A stretch of DNA of 64,000 bases from Ulota crispa. Taxonomy: Eukaryota > Streptophyta > Bryopsida > Orthotrichales > Orthotrichaceae. Positions 58,627-64,000 of the stretch are shown here, in pieces. The first letter of the stretch is position 1. Each line of letters opens with the position of its first letter. The stretch spans positions 1,676,501-1,740,500 of the forward strand of contig OY987249.1 of the NCBI GenBank assembly GCA_963920765.1. Direction: 5' to 3'. Under the pieces are notes generated by a model, which had not been told where the DNA came from, did not search any database, and saw only the letters and a list, made by a program, of their open reading frames with translations. The translations under genes were made by a program, and so were the position numbers.

Positions 58627-59571
58627 TTAGTTTGCATAAATGTTGGTTGAAGAAAATATTGTTCCTTGTCCTTTTTGTTAGAAAGAGTGACATTATGCAG
58701 CATAGCATCATTCAACAATTTACGTCATTACATTCACAAGTATAAGGACATCCAAAAATGCAAAGAAATTTGTTTACGTGACGCTTACAAGTGGCTTTGA
58801 TTGGCTTTTGTCACTTTGTTGACTTTAAAATTGTCATGAAAAAATTTAAATGTCAAGTGCACCACGTAGAGTTTTTCATACAAATCTAGTTTTTCCTGCC
58901 TCTTTTGAAACAAAAATTTTCAACAAATACTCAACTTATGTTTAAACGGTTTTTTTTGCAATGAATGCTCATTCGAAGTTGAGCTTGGCAAAGTGCCATA
59001 ATTCAATTATACAACTAGGTTTCACACAGCAATGGTGTAGGACAATTCATCACTTGCGCATTACCAAACTAGAATACGAAGTGAATATGTTTCATATTTG
59101 TTGTGATCCTCATTAATTTTGTCTATTGTTGCAAAATTACACCCAAAAATCTGCAAATACGCATTCAAATATGGTTTTTACTATTAAGTTATTGTTAAAT
59201 ATGTAGGATCTTCTTGGTCAAACGACCTTGTTGTGAAGTGAGGGCCGCATAAACTTTTGGGGAAGAAATTTGTTGGTTTTTTATAAGGCCTACGTCTTAA
59301 CAAAGACATCAAGGATGGAATTTATCATTTAGGTTCATGAGATTTTGATAGTTAAACCATTTCCAAAAGATCCTTCATTCGCATCAATTTTGAGATCATA
59401 ACTCACCTTTCCTATACAAATTAAAAAGGCATGGCTTCAAACAACCTTAGTGTATATCCTTGAAACTTGTTAATTACCCTTGTGGAGCAAATTATGCCTA
59501 CAGCTCCCAAAATCACACTAGCAGAATAGTTGGTGATACAGCACCAAGCTACAATGTCACCATCAAAATTT
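58627..59571. other. AT-rich intergenic sequence, nothing recognised
   Basis: No gene or repeat was recognised. Confidence 0.4.
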
Positions 59572-59652
59572 GGTGCCCCAAGCCCTTTGTACCAAGATGG
59601 TGCCCCAAGCCCTTTGTACCAAGATGGTGCCCCAAGCCCTTTGTACCAAGAT
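59572..59652. repeat. 27-base tandem repeat, three units
   Basis: The unit GGTGCCCCAAGCCCTTTGTA (27 bases in all, ending CCAAGAT) occurs three times exactly. Two shorter GGTGCCCAAAT units follow. The length is a multiple of three, so frames stay open on both strands, but no start context or family supports a protein. Confidence 0.92.
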
Positions 59653-60785
59653 GGTGCCCAAATGGTGCCCAAATGGGCCTCAAGCATTGTAACTTAGTGC
59701 TTCAACACCATCTTCTTCAGGAGTGATGTAAAAAGATATCCATCACCATTTACAATATCACAATGCTAACAATAACGTGTTTCATAACCATGAAAAGAGC
59801 AAGGATTACAAGAGTGTGTTTTCTTCTAAAATCCATTGTTAATGAAGCTGAAAACAACTTTTCACAAAAATGGAGCAAAATAATTAGTAGGCTTAGAACT
59901 TGGCTATTGGTATGGCACTTGGGACTTAGAGTTGGAATTTTTACCTTCACACTTGGGTGCCTTTGGTTCTTACAAATACTTTTTATTGCACTTCTTGAGT
60001 CCCGATTTTTAAAGATTCGGCACTCCTATGGGACTTGATCACATGGGACATAATATAGTGCAAGCCAGTGTCCAAAGAGAATTTGAGTTTCCTTAGTAAA
60101 AATCCTAAATTTCTCATTTTCAACCTATTTTTTTAATGCATGCGTTAAATATTGCATGCATATACATTCAAACATTTTCCAAAAATCTAGCCAATTTTTA
60201 TTCAGATGAATAAAATTTCAATCGGTTTTTTTGGCATTTCAATTGGGTGATTATCTAATTGTTATTTAGATCTCCCCGCTCTTTGGTGTGAACTTCCCCT
60301 TAGGGGATAATTTTAGAACACAAATGATGTTATAGCACCTCTTGTTTTGCTACAACATTAAGTTTATAAAATTTATAGTGCAACCAATGTTGCTGTTAAC
60401 CACTTGAGAGAAGCTTAAAATATATATATTGGGATCCAAAGAATAAGTTGAGAGATTCATAAACAATAGAAAGTTATATGAATGAATTACCAAAAAAATT
60501 GGTTTAATTTTAAATCAACCGGATAAAGACCCACTAAATTTTGGAAATTATATAAATATAATTAAACATGTGGCAATATATAATTTATTCTTAAAAAAAC
60601 CAATTGAAATAAGAAATGTACAATTTTTTATCAAAGAAGCTCAAAATCTCCCCAGAGGCCGTTGGGTCTAGAACAATGTTTGAGGAGAAATTTCAGATGA
60701 GATCCGGCCTTTCCCAATTTCAATTGGATTTTCACACTAGCATGCATCAATTATTTCTTTGTAAATTTCTATACTTTTACTTTAA
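59653..60785. other. AT-rich intergenic sequence, nothing recognised
   Basis: A 91-codon frame at 59763-60038 is open but has no recognised motif. Nothing else was seen. Confidence 0.35.
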
Positions 60786-61050
60786 TACTAGATGTTGGTG
60801 CTTGCTACGTTGCACATTCACCATTCAAATTTTATTATGATTTTTTTATGTTAAATAGAATGTAAAGTAAAAATTAGTAAGTTTTCAAATTATATCTATG
60901 TGAATAATATTGTATAGATTGGAAATGTGATATTACAAAGGTCCATATGTTATATATAGAGGTTACTACAAAAATCAATGTGATTATGTTTATAGTATCA
61001 CAGAGATTGGATATGTGATATTACAGAAGTCACTCTGATTTAAATAATAA
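60786..61050. repeat. Dispersed repeat (copy 2)
   Basis: It matches 40395-40670 in order (ATGTTGGTGCTTGCTACGTT, TTTTATTATGATTTTTTTAT, GATTGGATATGTGATATTAC). Short internal subrepeats around TATCACAGAGATTGG occur. Class unknown. Confidence 0.7.
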
Positions 61051-61465
61051 TATGTTATTATTGAGTTTTTGAAAAAAAAAATGAACTATTTTTTATCTGG
61101 TAGTTCAAACACACTCCAGAATGCAGGCCCTGGGGTCACACACTCCAAGACCAAAGCTTGTCACCATTCATTTAAAATCAGGTCAACTATTTCTCTGAAG
61201 CCCAGTGCCAGTACTGAGTATTGTTGTCGGTAGGCACATATGCTAGTTTAGTGTTTGGGAAGAACAAGCATTTAGTGAACTGTCAGTCAGTTGAAACTGC
61301 AAAAACACCCGTTGAATTTTGAAACTAAGGTAAGTACCCAAATCCAATCATGTACCTAACGGCGTCCATATGTACACAACATGGTCATTTTACAACCTAA
61401 ATCTAGATAAGTCACATATAACTTATCTTTTGTTACGTACACAAGGTGGTCATTTTACAAATTAA

Positions 61466-62397
61466 CCTTTAAAGGATTATTGTCTTTTTGGAGGAAAAAT
61501 AGGATTTTGGGCATGTATCTATAGCTAAACTACTTTGTGTGATTTTTGAAACTTTTATGGAAGACGGGGAATTCAAAGATCTATGAAGGCATCTTATTTT
61601 TTCTTCATTTTGACATTTATTGAAAAAGTTGTGCATAAATTTCTAAAAAACAAGGGAGGGCGTGCAGCCCAAAAATTTCTTTAATTTTTTTGTTTTTTTA
61701 AGACATAATTCTAAAAATTCATTCTTTAGGTTTATATGTATGTGGGAAGCTTTGAGTCATCCAACTTTGATTGATGAGTGAGAAGTTTTTGTTTGCGGGT
61801 AGGTATGGGACTCCCAAACCTCCATTCCTTTTGCCCCTTGTAAAATTTGGTCCTTTACATTTTTGAGCTCTTTGTGTTCTTTTTTTAACTTTTTTTTCCC
61901 AAGTTGTAAAAGACTAAGATTCCATGGTTTTCACCATTTGGATCAAAGTAATTCAAATTTCTGAATTTTACATAAATCCTCCAATTTTGTCAAGTGTATA
62001 TTCAAATTTCATGATTTTATGGCATTGCAATATTTTACAGATTATGATTCATACATCCACTTTGTTTGGAAATTCTCTCACACTTACCTAACTTGGTCTT
62101 CAACTTGGAAAAAATGAACCTCAACCTTGAGTAGAGCAATTTTTTTGATGTAGGAGCCGTCAAAGGCTTCTGGAATTTTTGGGCAACTAGGGAAAAAACA
62201 TTTTTTCACTTCAGATGTCAATATCTCAATCCTCTACATCTAGAATGAGCTAGTTTTTTTTCCAACAGGTACCTCCTGCAATTTAGGGCAAGATCTTATG
62301 GTTGGATTTCTAAAAAAAACTTTTTTTCCCACCTTTCTACTCATTCCTCCAAAAGTGGCAGTTTCAATATCTTTCACAAAAAAAATGGCTTGATCCT
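61466..62397 (-). mobile_element. TTAA-flanked long MITE, inverted
   Basis: The left flank TTAA is followed by CCTTTAAAGGATTATTG. On the right AATGGCTTGATCC meets the TTAA at 62398. The body is the reverse complement of the family order. It lies head to head with the next element; its outermost right bases are missing at the join. Confidence 0.83.
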
Positions 62398-62401
62398 TTA
62401 A

Positions 62402-63318
62402 CCCCTAAAGGACCAAGCCCTTTTTTCAGTGAAAGTTATTGAAAACTGCCACTTTTGGGGGAATGAGTACAAAGATAGGAAAAACAATTATTTTTGGAAA
62501 TCCAACCATAAGATGTTGCCCTAGACTATGGGAGGTAATTGTGGGAAAAAAATTAGCTCATTCTAGATATAGAGGAGTGAGATATTGACTTTTGAAGTGA
62601 AAAAAAAAGTTTTTTTCTTTGCTGCCCAAAAATTTCAGAAGCCTTTGATTGCCTCTAAATAAAAAAAAATGCTCTACGCAAATGTGAGGTTTATTTTTCC
62701 CATGTAGAAGACCAAGTTAGGTAAGTGTGGGAGAATTTTTAAATGAATTGGAGGTGTGAATCATATTTTGTAAAATCCTGCAATGCCATAAGGCCATCAA
62801 ATTTGCATATATACTAGGCAAAATTGGAGGATTTATGTAAAATTGTGAAATGTGAATTGCTTTGATCCAAATGATGAAAACCAAGGAATCTTAGTCTACT
62901 ACAGCAAGGAAAAAAAAAAGTCAAAAAACAAATTCACAAAGAGCACAAAAAGTATAGCACCAAAGGCAAAAGGAATGGAAGTATGGGAGTTCCGTACCTA
63001 CCCGCAAACTAAAACTTTTCAATCATAAGTTGGAATTGAATGATTCAAAGCTCCCCACATATGTATAAATCTAAAGAACCAATTTCAGATTTTTATTTTT
63101 AGAAAAGTTTTTAGCTGCCCAATCTCCACCTTTTTGCAGATTTTCATGCATAATTTCTTCAATAAATGTCATAATGAAGAAAAAATTAGATGCCCACGTA
63201 GGTTTTTGAATTCCTCATCTTCCATAAAAGTTTCAAAAAATCATGCAAAATAGTTTAGTTGTAAGTACATGCCCAAAATCCCAATTGTCCCCCGAGGGGA
63301 CAGTTGGTCCTTTAGGGG
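62402..63318 (+). mobile_element. TTAA-flanked long MITE (best-preserved copy)
   Basis: It has TTAA, CCCCTAAAGGACCAAGCCC at the left and CAGTTGGTCCTTTAGGGG, TTAA at the right. At 917 bases with clean ends and both TTAA targets, it is the best reference copy in the window. It contains no transposase or other protein-coding frame. Confidence 0.9.
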
Positions 63319-63807
63319 TTAAGGATTAAATCTAAATCAGTCACATGTAGTTTATCTTTTGTGTCACAAAAGGTAAGCTATCTATGACTTACTTAGATTA
63401 AGTTGTAAAATGACCACCTTGTGTACATACAAACGCTATTTAGGTGAACTTGCCTTTCTTGATAAAAGAACCGATCAAAATTCTTAAATTTTGTATAGTG
63501 TGTTATGATATAAATATTGGAAATATATTGCGCATGCCTGTGATAAATCAATTAAAAATGGAAAATGACTAGTTTTAACTGGTGAAACTTTTGAATTCTC
63601 CCCAAATAGAATGTTCATATGTATTACTAGTGTACGGACACACACTTTGAGCAAATTGGAGATGTACTAGCAATGCAGCATTCAACTTTATAGAATATCA
63701 ATATCTCACAAATCAATTGGTCTAATATCTAATCTTGATGTACTTTACAAAAATTAGTATTTCACAACTAGTTTAGAATTTAAGTAATTTTGATGCATCA
63801 TTGTTAA

Positions 63808-64000
63808 CTACTCCCTCTATCCCAAAATGATCTTCGTATTGACCTTTATTTAGTGTCCCAAAATGATCTTCTTGTTGGAAGAGGAAGGGAGTTAGTGACA
63901 CTTGCACATAGTCCAAAAGCATGGGCATGCTAACCAATCCCATGCCATCAAGTGAGTGGCCACTAGTGCTCTTCAAAAATGCCTCAAAAATTCAATTTTC
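63808..64000. mobile_element. Partial Stowaway-like MITE at window edge
   Basis: ACTACTCCCTCTATCCCAAA opens in the Stowaway style (compare with 15756-16332). The phrase CCCAAAATGATCTTCGT is repeated about 50 bases on. The right end is not in the window. Confidence 0.5.

Larger units (their letters stand above)
61369..63429. mobile_element. MITE with TATGTACACAASRTGGTCAT ends, hosting two TTAA elements
   Basis: TATGTACACAACATGGTCAT at the left and ATGACCACCTTGTGTACATA at the right are inverted repeats. The arms also pair through TAAATCTAGATAAGTCA / TGACTTACTTAGATTA. The centre is occupied by the two TTAA-family elements at 61466-62397 and 62402-63318. Confidence 0.75.

Noticed and set aside
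1-64000. LTR retroelements, Polinton-like or other virus-derived elements
   Set aside because: No long direct terminal repeats, primer site or recognisable capsid, integrase or reverse transcriptase motif was found.
1-64000. CRISPR array or bacterial contamination
   Set aside because: Repeats are inverted transposon arms without regular spacers, and all genes are spliced eukaryotic genes.

Overview
The window is nuclear DNA of a land plant: AT-rich, with spliced genes carrying consensus GT-AG introns of about 100-1,300 bases, plant-type TTTAGGG telomere-like repeats, and a receptor-like cytoplasmic kinase of a plant-only class. Species cannot be named from the sequence. A non-seed plant (bryophyte or lycophyte) is a guess. 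No rRNA, CRISPR array, operon or LTR retroelement was recognised.

Three genes lie between about 9 and 29.5 kb. (1) 9080-11012, minus: a three-exon, 233-residue, six-span membrane protein of the HdeD/DUF308 family, with a GC-rich leader upstream. (2) 15390-21212, plus: an alkyladenine (3-methyladenine) DNA glycosylase; its six conserved exons read through cleanly, while the join of the proposed first exon is unresolved. (3) 23545-29463, minus: a complete eleven-exon, 919-residue kinase with an N-terminal universal-stress-protein (USP) domain (RLCK VI type), all exon phases agreeing. Genes 1 and 2 are divergent; 2 and 3 are convergent. They show no shared pathway.

The rest, especially 30-64 kb, is a dense bed of short non-autonomous DNA transposons, many nested. 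The dominant family begins CCCCTAAAGGACC, ends in its reverse complement, and is nearly always flanked by TTAA, which is the piggyBac signature. About eighteen copies or remnants were found, several sharing one TTAA in end-to-end chains. Other groups are: Mutator-like elements with 9-12 base target duplications; TAA-flanked PIF/Harbinger-like elements; TA-flanked Stowaway-like, pogo/Emigrant-like and CACC-ended elements; and CACTA-ended mini-elements including a perfect 132-base palindrome. Introns of the glycosylase gene hold at least six of these elements, with no exon hit.

No transposase gene was found, so all these elements look non-autonomous. Boundaries come from reading inverted repeats by eye and may be off by a few bases.
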